Program-made: the position numbers and the translations under genes
From: Elusimicrobia bacterium UBA5214
GTDB lineage: Bacteria > Elusimicrobiota > UBA5214
DNA length: 64,000 bases
Assembly (NCBI GenBank): GCA_002412545.1
Contig: DHVG01000001.1
Location: forward strand, 328,228-392,227
Direction of reading: 5' to 3'
Part shown: piece by piece, positions 23,625 to 31,862 of the stretch
Layout: the number at the start of each line of letters is the position of its first letter
Numbering within the stretch: the first letter of the stretch is position 1
Notes under the pieces: generated by a model
The model's database searches: none
Seen by the model: the letters and a program-made list of their open reading frames with translations, nothing else
What the model was told of the DNA's origin: nothing

Positions 23625-24857
23625 CTACTCTTCTACTGCCAAATAAGATAGACCCATCAAAAAGGTTATTGGAAGAAGTAAACGTGCAGTACTTAAATTA
23701 TATTCAAAAAATGAACCAATCAGTAACATTATTAAAGAAAACCCTACACCTAAGTTTAAAGTATATCTCAAACTACCTTTCGGTGATTTCTTTGCCCGAC
23801 GAAATGCTTGCACTAAATTACCCACCCAAAAGAGAAGAAATAAAGTCAAACCAATCAGCCCATCTTCTACCGCTACATTAAGATAGGAATTGTGTGGATG
23901 ACTTTGAAGTGGTCGTAAAATATATTTCTCTTCTATCCCTTCTTTCTCTAACTGAGCAATTGTCCATGCCAGTGGGTATTCTCCCTTTTCTTTTTCCCAA
24001 TATTTCACCACTTCTTCTTGCCAATTTTCAAAACCAATACCAGTAAAAGGATATTTTTTTATAATTTTTAGAGAAGTTCTCCACATCCAAAATCTTTCCA
24101 AATTGCTTACAGTTTTTTTAGTATCAAGAATACTAACAAATCTCTTCTCCAATCCAAGATAAAATTTAGATAATACAAGCACAGCAAATATTATTAGAAA
24201 ACTACCTGAAATGAACCAACGTATACCTTTCTTTAAGAAAACTAAAGGTATAATTATTCCTAAAGCAACATAGTAAGTTCTCGCTTGGGCTAAAATAACT
24301 ACTAAAATATTCAAAAGTGAACAGAAAAAAAGAAAAATTTTTTCTTTCCAATTTGCTTTCAAGAAACAAAAGAAAACTAAGGAAAAAACCGCAATTATAC
24401 TGTAATAACCTCCACTATGCATCCGAAAACCAAAATTTAAACCGATGAATTCTCCATTCAGAAGAGGTTGTATTGGTAAAAAAGGATAATTGAAACCAAA
24501 AAATGCTTGCAAAATTCCCATAAACGAAATCAAAGTAGCAGTAAATAAAGTTGCATAGATAATTGTTTTGGTTTTTTTTACTGATAAGTTAGGAATAAAA
24601 AAATATGGTAAATGGTCCCAAAACTTACCACCAAGTTTAAACGAATGTATCGGATAAAAGAATGTGCTGATTGCTCGCCAGAAAAAAAGAAAAATTATTG
24701 GTATCCCTTCCGGAGCATAAAAAATTTTTCTTTTCTTAGCAACAGCGTATACAAATAAAAGAGATATAATTCCTAAAGATAAATTAGTTGCACTGATTGA
24801 AACCGGGGTGCTTATCCCATAAATAAATAAAACTAAAAAAGTTATCTTTTCTATCAA
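23625..24857 (-). CDS. O-antigen ligase/polymerase-type membrane protein
   Basis: 410 residues with about ten membrane helices (LVLFIYGISTPVSISATNLSLGIISLLFVYAV at the start). A large loop has LRPLQSHPHNSYLNVAVEDGLIGLTLFL. That HxHNSYL..A.E.G..G motif is the Wzy_C signature of WaaL ligases and Wzy polymerases, with the conserved histidine. It adjoins CapD by three bases. Because a separate Wzy-like protein is at 44733-46091, this one is the better ligase candidate. It would act at the periplasmic face. Confidence 0.82.
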   Translation of the reverse strand: MIEKITFLVLFIYGISTPVSISATNLSLGIISLLFVYAVAKKRKIFYAPEGIPIIFLFFWRAISTFFYPIHSFKLGGKFWDHLPYFFIPNLSVKKTKTIIYATLFTATLISFMGILQAFFGFNYPFLPIQPLLNGEFIGLNFGFRMHSGGYYSIIAVFSLVFFCFLKANWKEKIFLFFCSLLNILVVILAQARTYYVALGIIIPLVFLKKGIRWFISGSFLIIFAVLVLSKFYLGLEKRFVSILDTKKTVSNLERFWMWRTSLKIIKKYPFTGIGFENWQEEVVKYWEKEKGEYPLAWTIAQLEKEGIEEKYILRPLQSHPHNSYLNVAVEDGLIGLTLFLLFWVGNLVQAFRRAKKSPKGSLRYTLNLGVGFSLIMLLIGSFFEYNLSTARLLLPITFLMGLSYLAVEE

Positions 24858-24860
24858 ATT

Positions 24861-26762
24861 TTAATTTTTTCCCCAGGGTTTATATGAAGGCACAATTTCT
24901 CTGAAAATATTAGTGAAGTCATTCACTATCGCATTATCTTTCTGCAAAATTTGTTCCAGTTCTTTAAGTTTACTCCAAAAATTACTTCCTTTAGCAGAAT
25001 AATTCATCTTTGCAACGAATAGATTCGCATCTTTTGTTGCTTCTATTCCTTCTTCGGCAGTCATTATGTCTTCAAAAAGTTTCTCTCCTGGTCTTAATCC
25101 GGTAAAAATGATTGATATATCTACTTCTGGTTCTAAGTTGTAGAACTTAATCAGTTCTTTTGCCAAATCTACAATTTTTACCGGTTCACCCATATCAAGG
25201 AGGTACACTTCTCCCCCTTCACTTGTGGCTGCTGCCTCAAGAATAAGTAAGACGGCTTCAGAAATGCTCATGAAGTAGCGCTTCATTTCCGGATGAGTAA
25301 TGGATAACGACTCCCTTTTTGCAATCCGTTCCTTAAAAATTTCCAATACGCTTCCCCGACTACCAAAGACATTTCCAAACCGTACAGCAAGAAATTTAGT
25401 ATTTCCATTACTATTTAATTCTCGGATAACTATCTCAGCGATACGTTTAGTTACACCCATAACTGATACCGGATTTACCGCTTTATCCGTGGAGATAAGA
25501 ACAAATTTTCCTGTTTTATATTTTTGGCTAAGTCTTGCTACATTAAACGTCCCAAAGATATTTACTTTCGTTGCCTCTTCTGGCTGCTTCTCCATCAAAT
25601 GTACATGTTTGTATGCTGCAGCGTGGAAAACCATCTCGGGTCTTAACTCGGAGAATAAAAGTTCTAATTTCCTTTCATCAAGAATATTACCTATTCGTAG
25701 TTGTACATTTTCAACAGGTAAAAAACTGCTCAGCCGGTTTTCAGTATAAAATAAGTTAGTTTCATCTTGGTCAAGCATAATGAGTTTTCTTGGTTTAAAC
25801 TTTGCTATTTGATAACACAGTTCCGAACCGATTGAACCACCAGCACCGGTTACAAGGATAATTTTACCATTTATAAATGAACTGACTCTTTCACTATTAA
25901 TCTTTATTTCTGGACGTTGAAATATATCCTCAAACTGTACTCTTCTAATATCCTGCTGGGTAAGTCTACCCGAATACACTTCAGACAAGGGTGGAATAAT
26001 ACTTATGTTTTTCACTTTAGCCTGACGGCAAAGCATAACTATTTCTTGAATTACTTTTCTTGGGGATGAAGGCATAGCAATAATTACATTTTCAATATTA
26101 TAGGCATTTACGAAATAGAGTATATCTTCCCTCTTTCCCAAAACTTTTATCCCATGAATAGTAGTATTTATTTTTGATTCATCGTCATCAATAAAACCTA
26201 CTGGCCTATGAGTTGGTGCCCTTTCCTGAAGTATAATTCGTAATACTTGTTCACCGGCATTTCCTGCGCCAACAATAAGTGTTTTTTCACCCTCAACCGG
26301 CAATTCGCGTGAGAAATGTATAAAAAGACGTTTTGAAAACCTAAACAGAGAAATACTCAAGAAAGAAAGAAGGAAATCAAGGAAGAGAACTGACCTCGGA
26401 AAACCCAATGGGGAATTATAGAAGGGATTTCTTTCTCGGCCAATCAAGACGACCGTCATCAAAATAAATAGACTGTAGACGGAACTTTTGGCAATCGCAA
26501 TTATTTCTCGCAAACTTACATACGACCAACTCACATGATAAAGTTTGTGGAAATAGAGAAAAGTTATTTTCACAATCGTTGCCAAAATTAGAAACTTCCA
26601 AAGATGGTGTGCTTCGGCAATTGATATTTTGCCTTCAAACCGTAAAAGAAAAGAAGCCAATACACAAAAAGAAATTATTAAGGTATCACCGACTAAAAAG
26701 AAAAATGCCCGTTTTCTTCTTGTTCCTTTTGTTAAAATGTTCCAAATTTTTTTCAATTTCAT
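24861..26762 (-). CDS. CapD/WbpM-type membrane nucleotide-sugar 4,6-dehydratase
   Basis: 633 residues. Four N-terminal membrane helices precede a CoA-binding-like Rossmann domain (EKTLIVGAGNAGEQVLRIIL). From ~300 an SDR dehydratase follows: VTGAGGSIGSELCYQI, AAYKHVHLMEKQPEEATKVN, LISTDKAVNPVSVMGVTKRIAE and RFGNVFGSRGSVLEIF. These match CapD, WbpM and PglF, which convert UDP-GlcNAc to the 4-keto-6-deoxy sugar. The aminotransferase gene upstream overlaps it by four bases and would aminate a keto-sugar product; a PglC-like transferase at 30515 could then load it on the lipid carrier. Reaction order is inferred from family knowledge. Confidence 0.93.
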   Translation of the reverse strand: MKLKKIWNILTKGTRRKRAFFFLVGDTLIISFCVLASFLLRFEGKISIAEAHHLWKFLILATIVKITFLYFHKLYHVSWSYVSLREIIAIAKSSVYSLFILMTVVLIGRERNPFYNSPLGFPRSVLFLDFLLSFLSISLFRFSKRLFIHFSRELPVEGEKTLIVGAGNAGEQVLRIILQERAPTHRPVGFIDDDESKINTTIHGIKVLGKREDILYFVNAYNIENVIIAMPSSPRKVIQEIVMLCRQAKVKNISIIPPLSEVYSGRLTQQDIRRVQFEDIFQRPEIKINSERVSSFINGKIILVTGAGGSIGSELCYQIAKFKPRKLIMLDQDETNLFYTENRLSSFLPVENVQLRIGNILDERKLELLFSELRPEMVFHAAAYKHVHLMEKQPEEATKVNIFGTFNVARLSQKYKTGKFVLISTDKAVNPVSVMGVTKRIAEIVIRELNSNGNTKFLAVRFGNVFGSRGSVLEIFKERIAKRESLSITHPEMKRYFMSISEAVLLILEAAATSEGGEVYLLDMGEPVKIVDLAKELIKFYNLEPEVDISIIFTGLRPGEKLFEDIMTAEEGIEATKDANLFVAKMNYSAKGSNFWSKLKELEQILQKDNAIVNDFTNIFREIVPSYKPWGKN

Positions 26763-27865
26763 CTCTGGAAGAACCTCCTGACTGCCTCAATAACTATTTG
26801 CACTTCACCATCAGTAAGTTCTGGGTATATAGGTAAAGAAATAACTTCAGCGGATACCTGTTCGGTCATAGGTAGATTAAAACGGCTAAGACCTAATGCT
26901 TTCTGTTGGTGTAATGGTACAGGCCAGGATACTAATACTTCTATTCCCGAGTTGCGCAGATGATTAATCATTTCATCTTGTCTTTTAGTTCTAACGACAT
27001 AGTTCTGATAAACATCAAAATAATCTCCATTTGAATGAGGATGAGTAATTAATCCATCTATGCCCGATAAACCATCATCATACATTTTAGCAATTTTGCG
27101 GCGGCGCTCTACCCATTTTTCAAAATATTTAAATTTCATATTAAGTATTGCCGCATGCAGATTATCCAGCCGGCTACACCAACCAAAACACTCAATAACT
27201 TCAACCGAATCAACTCTGCCATTGTCCCGAAATGCTTTAATTTTTCTTGCTAAATTATCAGCGTTGGTACAGACCATCCCACCGTCACCCGGTGCCCCTA
27301 ACATTTTTGCTGGATAGAAACTAAAAATACCAACATCACCGAAAGAAGCACATTTTTTACCTTTAAACTCAGCACCTAATGCTTGTGCTGCATCTTCAAT
27401 AACTTTCAGATTATATTTTTTTGCTAATTCCATAATTTTGTCCATATTACAACTATGCCCATTAAGATGGACAGGAATAATTCCTTTGGTTTTTGAAGTT
27501 ATTGCTGACTCAATTTGTTCAACATTCATATTATAATCTTCCCCAATATCTATAAGTACTGGTGTCGCTCCACATTGAACAATAGCTCCTACAGTAGCTA
27601 CAAAAGTATGAGCGACAGTAATAACTTCATCTCCGGGACCAAAACCTAAAGCATGCGCAGAAAGATATAGGGCATCTGTCCCGGTATTTACACCTATTGC
27701 ATATTTAGTTCCAACATATTTGGCTATTCTGTTTTCAAGTTCCTCTAAATGTTTACGAAGAATAAAATTACCACCGGACATTATTTCCTTAAATACTGCA
27801 TTAAATTCTTTTTTTAGTTGCTGGTATTGCCTGGAATAGCCAACAAATCTCACCTTATGATTCAT
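26759..27865 (-). CDS. DegT-family 3-aminotransferase-like enzyme
   Basis: 368 residues. NTGTDALYLSAHALGFGPGDEVI, EDAAQALGAEFKGKKCASFGDVGIFSFYPAKMLGAPGDGG (catalytic lysine in FYPAKMLG) and LDNLHAAILNMKFKYFEKWVERRR. This is like FdtB/QdtB/WbpE-type aminotransferases that act at C3 of nucleotide keto-sugars. It is coupled (ATGA) to CapD on one side and to the E1 beta gene on the other, so it is made with a dehydratase and a thiamine enzyme. The set suggests an amino sugar with a C-C extended branch, but the final sugar is unknown. Confidence 0.85.
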   Translation of the reverse strand: MNHKVRFVGYSRQYQQLKKEFNAVFKEIMSGGNFILRKHLEELENRIAKYVGTKYAIGVNTGTDALYLSAHALGFGPGDEVITVAHTFVATVGAIVQCGATPVLIDIGEDYNMNVEQIESAITSKTKGIIPVHLNGHSCNMDKIMELAKKYNLKVIEDAAQALGAEFKGKKCASFGDVGIFSFYPAKMLGAPGDGGMVCTNADNLARKIKAFRDNGRVDSVEVIECFGWCSRLDNLHAAILNMKFKYFEKWVERRRKIAKMYDDGLSGIDGLITHPHSNGDYFDVYQNYVVRTKRQDEMINHLRNSGIEVLVSWPVPLHQQKALGLSRFNLPMTEQVSAEVISLPIYPELTDGEVQIVIEAVRRFFQR

Positions 27866-28851
27866 ATAGTTGTTCCCTTTCCTATTACCTTTTTAACGGC
27901 TTTTATAATGTCTTTCGCTTTGGGGTAATAAACATTTTCCAATACTGAACTTGCTGGAGCAGGTGCATCAGATAGAGTTACCCGGATAATTGGTGCTTTT
28001 AGATATTCGAAAATATTTTCTGAGACCAGTGCTGATATTTCAGCAGTTATACCACAAGTTTTCCACCCACCATCTACAATGACAATTCTTCCCGTTTTTT
28101 TAACTGATTCAAAAAGGAGTATTTTATCAATTGGTTTCAATGACCTTAAGTCAATTACTTCAACACTTATTTCTTCACTTCGTAGTATTGAAGAAGCATT
28201 TAGTGCTTCCTGCACCATATACGATGTCGCCACCAAAGTCACATCACTCCCTTTTTTTCTTATAATTCCCTTTCCAATAGGAACAGCATACACTTCTTCC
28301 GGAACTTCGCCTTCTAAAGTATATAACCAACGGTCATCTATATATATTACAGGGTTATTATCTTTTATTGCAGAAATCATTAATCCTTTGGCATCATAAG
28401 GGGTGGAAGGCGTTACTACTTTTAGTCCAGGAATATGGACAAACAGTGCTTGAAGTGCCTGAGAGTGTTGTGCCGCTTGTTCTCCACCTCTATTTATTAT
28501 TCCCCAGATGACTACCGGTACAGAAAGTTTTCCACCAAACATATAATACCAATTCGCTGCCTGATTAATTATTGGATCCATCGCATACATCATAAAATCC
28601 AATCTTGGATGAACTACTATTGGTCTCATTCCTGCAAGAGCCGTTCCTACACCTACACCAGTAATTGCATTCTCAGAAACCGGTGTGTCAATAACTCTCC
28701 CTGGTCCAAATTTCTCAAGAAGTCCCTTGGTGGTATTACCTGCATACCACGGACTTTTGACCCCTTGCCCGATAAGAAAAACTGAATTATCCGAAGACAT
28801 CATTTGGTGGAGCGCTTCATTTATGGCTAGTGAATATGGCAACTTCCTCAT
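27862..28851 (-). CDS. Thiamine-dependent dehydrogenase E1 beta-like subunit
   Basis: 329 residues, transketolase-like. RKLPYSLAINEALHQMMSSDNSVFLIGQGV, DTPVSENAITGVGVGTALAGMRPIV, SQALQALFVHIPGLKVVTPSTPYDAKGLM and TIVDGGWKTCGITAEISALV match E1 beta of 2-oxoacid or acetoin dehydrogenases. There is no E2, E3 or lipoyl protein nearby. In avilamycin biosynthesis an E1 alpha/beta pair (AviB1/B2) adds a two-carbon branch to a sugar, so a sugar acyloin-type reaction is the best inference here. It is separated from its alpha partner by S23 element 3. Confidence 0.85.
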   Translation of the reverse strand: MRKLPYSLAINEALHQMMSSDNSVFLIGQGVKSPWYAGNTTKGLLEKFGPGRVIDTPVSENAITGVGVGTALAGMRPIVVHPRLDFMMYAMDPIINQAANWYYMFGGKLSVPVVIWGIINRGGEQAAQHSQALQALFVHIPGLKVVTPSTPYDAKGLMISAIKDNNPVIYIDDRWLYTLEGEVPEEVYAVPIGKGIIRKKGSDVTLVATSYMVQEALNASSILRSEEISVEVIDLRSLKPIDKILLFESVKKTGRIVIVDGGWKTCGITAEISALVSENIFEYLKAPIIRVTLSDAPAPASSVLENVYYPKAKDIIKAVKKVIGKGTTI

Positions 28852-28869
28852 TTCGTGTACCTTCAGTCA

Positions 28870-29349
28870 TTTAGTTTTTTGAGTTTATTGGGTTTTATGG
28901 TTTATTGAGTTTTATTTCCTTTTTTAAGCAGATAAGTTATAAAACCACTGTCAAGTTTTGAAACCTTTTCTGCTTGGTTATAAATCTTTTCAAAAGTATC
29001 CTTGGAGATGTATCTTTGATCTAAAGCTACATAAGATTCACTTTGAACTTCAGTGGCTGAACTCTTTGATATGAAAAGGTATTGAATAAACTCTTTATTA
29101 GAACGTCTTGAAAATCCTTCTGCAATATTACTCATTGAAGAAACTGCTGCTTCAGTAATTTGTCCACTTAACCTGAAATCTTTTTGGAACTCTGGACTAT
29201 TCCTCACGGCCTCATAAACCATATTTACCAACACCCTCGCCTCCTGCCAGCACTGGAGGTCCTCAAATTTTGTGATTTTCATGATTTGATAAATTTATCT
29301 ATGTAATAAACCCGATAAACTCAACAACTCAAAAAACCCAAAAAACTTA
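28870..29349. mobile_element. Putative S23 element 3 bounded by inverted GAGTTTAT-type repeats
   Basis: The S23 gene at 28902-29282 is flanked by AT-rich repeats of units like TTTTTTGAG, TTTATTGGG and TTTATTGAG. Lower arm 28870-28919; upper arm 29305-29349 is the reverse complement of the same unit set (the longest clean match is ~15 of 16). The stop codon of the S23 gene lies in the lower arm, which also encodes its last three residues. It lies between two genes that should work as a pair (E1 alpha and beta). Confidence 0.6.
28902..29282 (-). CDS. S23-type four-helix-bundle protein
   Basis: 126 residues. FEDLQCWQEARVLVNMVYEAVRNSPEF, then FRLSGQITEAAVSSMSNIAEGFSRRSNKEFIQYLFISKSSATEVQSESYVALDQRY, has the family's layout and the SNIAEG motif. 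It is more diverged than the two copies near 15-18 kb. The ATG at 29282 is 23 bases inside the upper repeat arm. As with the other copies there is no evidence that it serves the polysaccharide pathway. Confidence 0.88.
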   Translation of the reverse strand: MKITKFEDLQCWQEARVLVNMVYEAVRNSPEFQKDFRLSGQITEAAVSSMSNIAEGFSRRSNKEFIQYLFISKSSATEVQSESYVALDQRYISKDTFEKIYNQAEKVSKLDSGFITYLLKKGNKTQ

Positions 29350-29352
29350 GGC

Positions 29353-30336
29353 CTAAGATTCTTTAAAAACATATTTTGTCAGCTCACTTTCCTTAGGGTA
29401 GGAACTTCTTTTAGCAAAAATATATGCATTCTCAACTTCTTTTTCTACTTCTTTTTTTATCTTTATCACATCATCCTTCTGTAAAATTCTGTTCTTAAGA
29501 AGAAAATTCTCAAAATTTAATATCGGGTCTTTTTTTCTCCACTTTGCTATCTCTTCTTTTGACCTAATATCAGTATGTGTCCCTTGGATATTATCATCCG
29601 GACCCACATGTCCACGCAACCTATAAGTTGCAAATTCTATGAAAGTAGGACCTTCGCCAGATTTACATATTTTAACCGATTTTTTTGCTGTTTCATAAAC
29701 CTTTAAGACATCATTACCGTCAACCTTGAAACTCGGAACTCCGAAAGGTATTCCTACTTCAAAAATATTATTCTTTGGTCGACATTCGCTAATCGGCATA
29801 TGAGTTGAGTAAAGGTTGTTTTCACAAGCAAAGATAATCGGCAGTTTTTTCAGCGCAGCAAAGTTCAGTGATTCATAAAGTACTCCTTCACCTGCTGCTC
29901 CGTCACCAAAAAAACTAACCGTGATTCTTTTTTCTTTTCTAATTTTTGAAGCCAGTGCTGTACCCACTGCTAATGAGATGGTCCCGGCAACAATTGGAGC
30001 CGCACCAAAAATTCCTTTTTCCGGGTCAATAACATGCATTGAACCACCTCTTCCTTTTGAACATCCAGTTTCTTTACCGTAAATTTCAGCAATAAGTTCT
30101 TGCATTTCGCCACCTTTGGCAAGGTAGTGACCATGAGAACGATGAGTACCAAAAACATAGTCATCAGCAGTTAAATTAGCACAGACTCCAGTTGCGATTG
30201 CTTCCTCACCAGAATAAAGATGACAAGGACAGTGTACTTCTCCCTTAAGAATTGGTTCAACCAGACTTTCTTCACAAATTCTAATCCTTACCATCATCGT
30301 ATATAATTTCAGTAAAAATGCTTTTGAATAGTTCAT
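29353..30336 (-). CDS. Thiamine-dependent dehydrogenase E1 alpha-like subunit
   Basis: 327 residues. VRICEESLVEPILKGEVHCPCHLYSGEEAIATGV and YGKETGCSKGRGGSMHVIDPEKGIFGAAPIVAGTISLAVGTALA are the E1 alpha start. FFGDGAAGEGVLYESLNFAALKKLPIIFACENN is the thiamine motif (GDGA...N). HGVGPDDN-like and HVGPDDNIQGTHTDIRSKEEI segments follow. It matches acetoin/pyruvate dehydrogenase E1 alpha. Its beta partner is two genes on, past S23 element 3. Its last bases and the repeat arm create the small palindrome CTTAGGCCTAAG. Role inferred as a sugar-modifying carboligase rather than central metabolism. Confidence 0.87.
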   Translation of the reverse strand: MNYSKAFLLKLYTMMVRIRICEESLVEPILKGEVHCPCHLYSGEEAIATGVCANLTADDYVFGTHRSHGHYLAKGGEMQELIAEIYGKETGCSKGRGGSMHVIDPEKGIFGAAPIVAGTISLAVGTALASKIRKEKRITVSFFGDGAAGEGVLYESLNFAALKKLPIIFACENNLYSTHMPISECRPKNNIFEVGIPFGVPSFKVDGNDVLKVYETAKKSVKICKSGEGPTFIEFATYRLRGHVGPDDNIQGTHTDIRSKEEIAKWRKKDPILNFENFLLKNRILQKDDVIKIKKEVEKEVENAYIFAKRSSYPKESELTKYVFKES

Positions 30337-30350
30337 TCTCTTTCTCTTAT

Positions 30351-30526
30351 CGTAAGGTGTTAGGAGTTAGGCGTTTTTGAGAGCGTATAAGTCCACTGTT
30401 TCTTCTTTAGGAAAAATCTTTAAAATCTTATATATTTCAATCACCAAATCCATAGACATCTTCCAGACATCCAATTTCTTATGTGGCTTCTCCATCTTTT
30501 ACCTCCCTTACCCCTCACGCCTTACG
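30351..30526. mobile_element. Putative S23 element 4, decayed, bounded by inverted NNTTAGG-type repeats
   Basis: Lower arm 30351-30373 (cgtaaggtgttaggagttag and on). Upper arm 30502-30526, whose reverse complement starts CGTAAGGCGTGAGGGGTAAG. Period is about seven bases. The S23 gene between them is reduced to 42 codons. The upper arm supplies the last codons (RKA and stop) of the sugar transferase gene next to it. Confidence 0.6.
30367..30495 (-). pseudogene. Truncated S23-type gene (42 codons)
   Basis: Starts with ATG at 30495 and reads MEKPHKKLDVWKMSMDLVIE, then IYKILKIFPKEE, the exact start of an S23 protein (DVWKMSMDLVIEIYK...FPKEE). The usual continuation (GLTSQIRRAA...SNIAEG) is absent. 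Instead it goes straight to TVDLYALKNA and a stop inside the lower repeat arm. So about two thirds of the gene has been deleted, leaving the 5' end and the terminal repeat. The reading frame is intact but the bundle cannot form. Confidence 0.85.
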
Positions 30527-31114
30527 TTTGATAATCGTCCACAGTGTTTCAAATATTATCCCTATATCCACTAAAAACGACTGTTCTTTAACATATTTCA
30601 ATTGAAGTCGGATTTTCTCCGGTCTTATCTTTTCCATATAGATTCTTTCCGGGTCAGGATTTCCGGCAAGAATTGCTCCTTCATCAGAATCCCAGAGTGA
30701 CGCCCAATCAGTTATCCCCGGTTTCACATCTAAGATTTCCTTTTCTTCTTCGGTAAACATATTTACATAAAAGGGAACCTCGGGTCTCGGGCCAACAAAA
30801 CTCATTTCTCCCTTCAATACATTTATAAGCTGGGGTAGTTCATCAAGTTTATATTTTCTAATAAATTTTCCAATCTTTGTAATTCTTGGGTCATCGTCAG
30901 CAGTTGAATGTCCACCAATCTTATCCGCATTCATCACCATCGTCCTGAACTTAAACATCTTGAACGGTTCCCCGTATCTACCTACCCTTACTCCGTGGTA
31001 AAACATAGACCCCCCATCTTCTAATTTTATTAATAAGGTTATCAGCAAAAATAAAGGAGAGAAAACTAAAACTCCAATAAGAGAAAAAATTATATCAAAT
31101 AGACGCTTTGACAT
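30515..31114 (-). CDS. PglC-like undecaprenyl-phosphate sugar-1-phosphate transferase
   Basis: 199 residues of the monotopic phosphoglycosyl transferase family. KRLFDIIFSLIGVLVFSPLFLLITLLIK is the re-entrant hydrophobic helix. FKMFKFRTM and DDDPRITKIGKFIRKYKLDELPQLINVLKGEMSFVGPRPE carry the catalytic aspartate-glutamate pair and the conserved PRPE. It starts synthesis by attaching a sugar phosphate to the lipid carrier. Its length fits PglC rather than the larger WcaJ type. Its last three codons (RKA) are inside the terminal repeat of S23 element 4. A fragment of a different sugar transferase is at 32508-32648. Confidence 0.92.
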   Translation of the reverse strand: MSKRLFDIIFSLIGVLVFSPLFLLITLLIKLEDGGSMFYHGVRVGRYGEPFKMFKFRTMVMNADKIGGHSTADDDPRITKIGKFIRKYKLDELPQLINVLKGEMSFVGPRPEVPFYVNMFTEEEKEILDVKPGITDWASLWDSDEGAILAGNPDPERIYMEKIRPEKIRLQLKYVKEQSFLVDIGIIFETLWTIIKRKA

Positions 31115-31136
31115 AGAATTGATAGTTTTTAATCGT

Positions 31137-31862
31137 TTATAAATGTTTTTCTATTTCTTTTCTCAAAATCTCTTTAAAATTTTTTAAAATCATCTGGTGC
31201 ATAACCGGGAGAAGTACTGAAAGTTCTCTTTTGAAATCTATCTGTTCTTTGTTCAGGTTATCCAATGTCCTTTTTAACCTTCTTTTGTCAACAAATCTAT
31301 TAAGTGCAGGATGACGCAGTAAGAAATATAAGTCATAATAATCTCTCGGTTTGCCCCGATTAATCAATGCTTGAATCTTTTCATTTACTAATTCTTTTGG
31401 TGCTAAGTGGATTAGCGTGTAAGGAATAGTAAAATCACTAATCAGAGTTGTAAGTTCTCCCTCAATTTTCTTGTTTTTTCTTAAAGATACTTCAAATTTC
31501 ATATCTTCTTTGAAATCAAGAAAATCATAATGTATTAGACCTAAATAACCTCCAGTAGTAGGTTTTGCCTCTTTAAAACTAATCTTAATGCCAATTTTTT
31601 CAATTTCGGTTAAGGTTCTTAAAAATAAGTCTTCTATCTGGTTAAAACGCCAAAAACGTCCAGTGAAATCAAGGTCTTCCGAGAATCTCGGACTTTGATA
31701 AATAAATCTAAGGGATGTTCCACCCTTAAAAAGTAAATCTTCCGATTCTTTATTTTTATAGAGATTAGCCAGACATAAATGTTGGATATATTCCCGAATA
31801 ACATTCTTTTCATTTGTCTGAAACTTCTTAGTAAATTCTTGAAGGTTTTCCAAACTCAGCAT
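31137..31862 (-). CDS. abiEii: AbiEii-type nucleotidyltransferase toxin
   Basis: 241 residues. LLFKGGTSLRFIYQSPRFSEDLDFTGRF (~42-69) has the GGTSLR and DLDF motifs of AbiEii/AbiGii toxins. APKELVNEKIQALINRGKPRDYYDLYFLLR is the C-terminal family motif. Such toxins inactivate a cell component by nucleotide transfer, and their partner antitoxin AbiEi represses the operon. It overlaps the antitoxin gene by 35 bases. Inserted between sugar transferase genes, it is probably an acquired addiction or phage-defence module. No integrase or transposase is seen. Confidence 0.88.
   Translation of the reverse strand: MLSLENLQEFTKKFQTNEKNVIREYIQHLCLANLYKNKESEDLLFKGGTSLRFIYQSPRFSEDLDFTGRFWRFNQIEDLFLRTLTEIEKIGIKISFKEAKPTTGGYLGLIHYDFLDFKEDMKFEVSLRKNKKIEGELTTLISDFTIPYTLIHLAPKELVNEKIQALINRGKPRDYYDLYFLLRHPALNRFVDKRRLKRTLDNLNKEQIDFKRELSVLLPVMHQMILKNFKEILRKEIEKHL

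Noticed and set aside
27862..30336. Ordinary pyruvate or acetoin dehydrogenase complex
   Set aside because: No E2, E3 or lipoylation gene is in the operon, and all partners are sugar enzymes.
15493..30526. Diversity-generating retroelement, because S23 proteins resemble Avd
   Set aside because: No reverse transcriptase, template repeat or variable repeat is present; only the small helical protein is shared.
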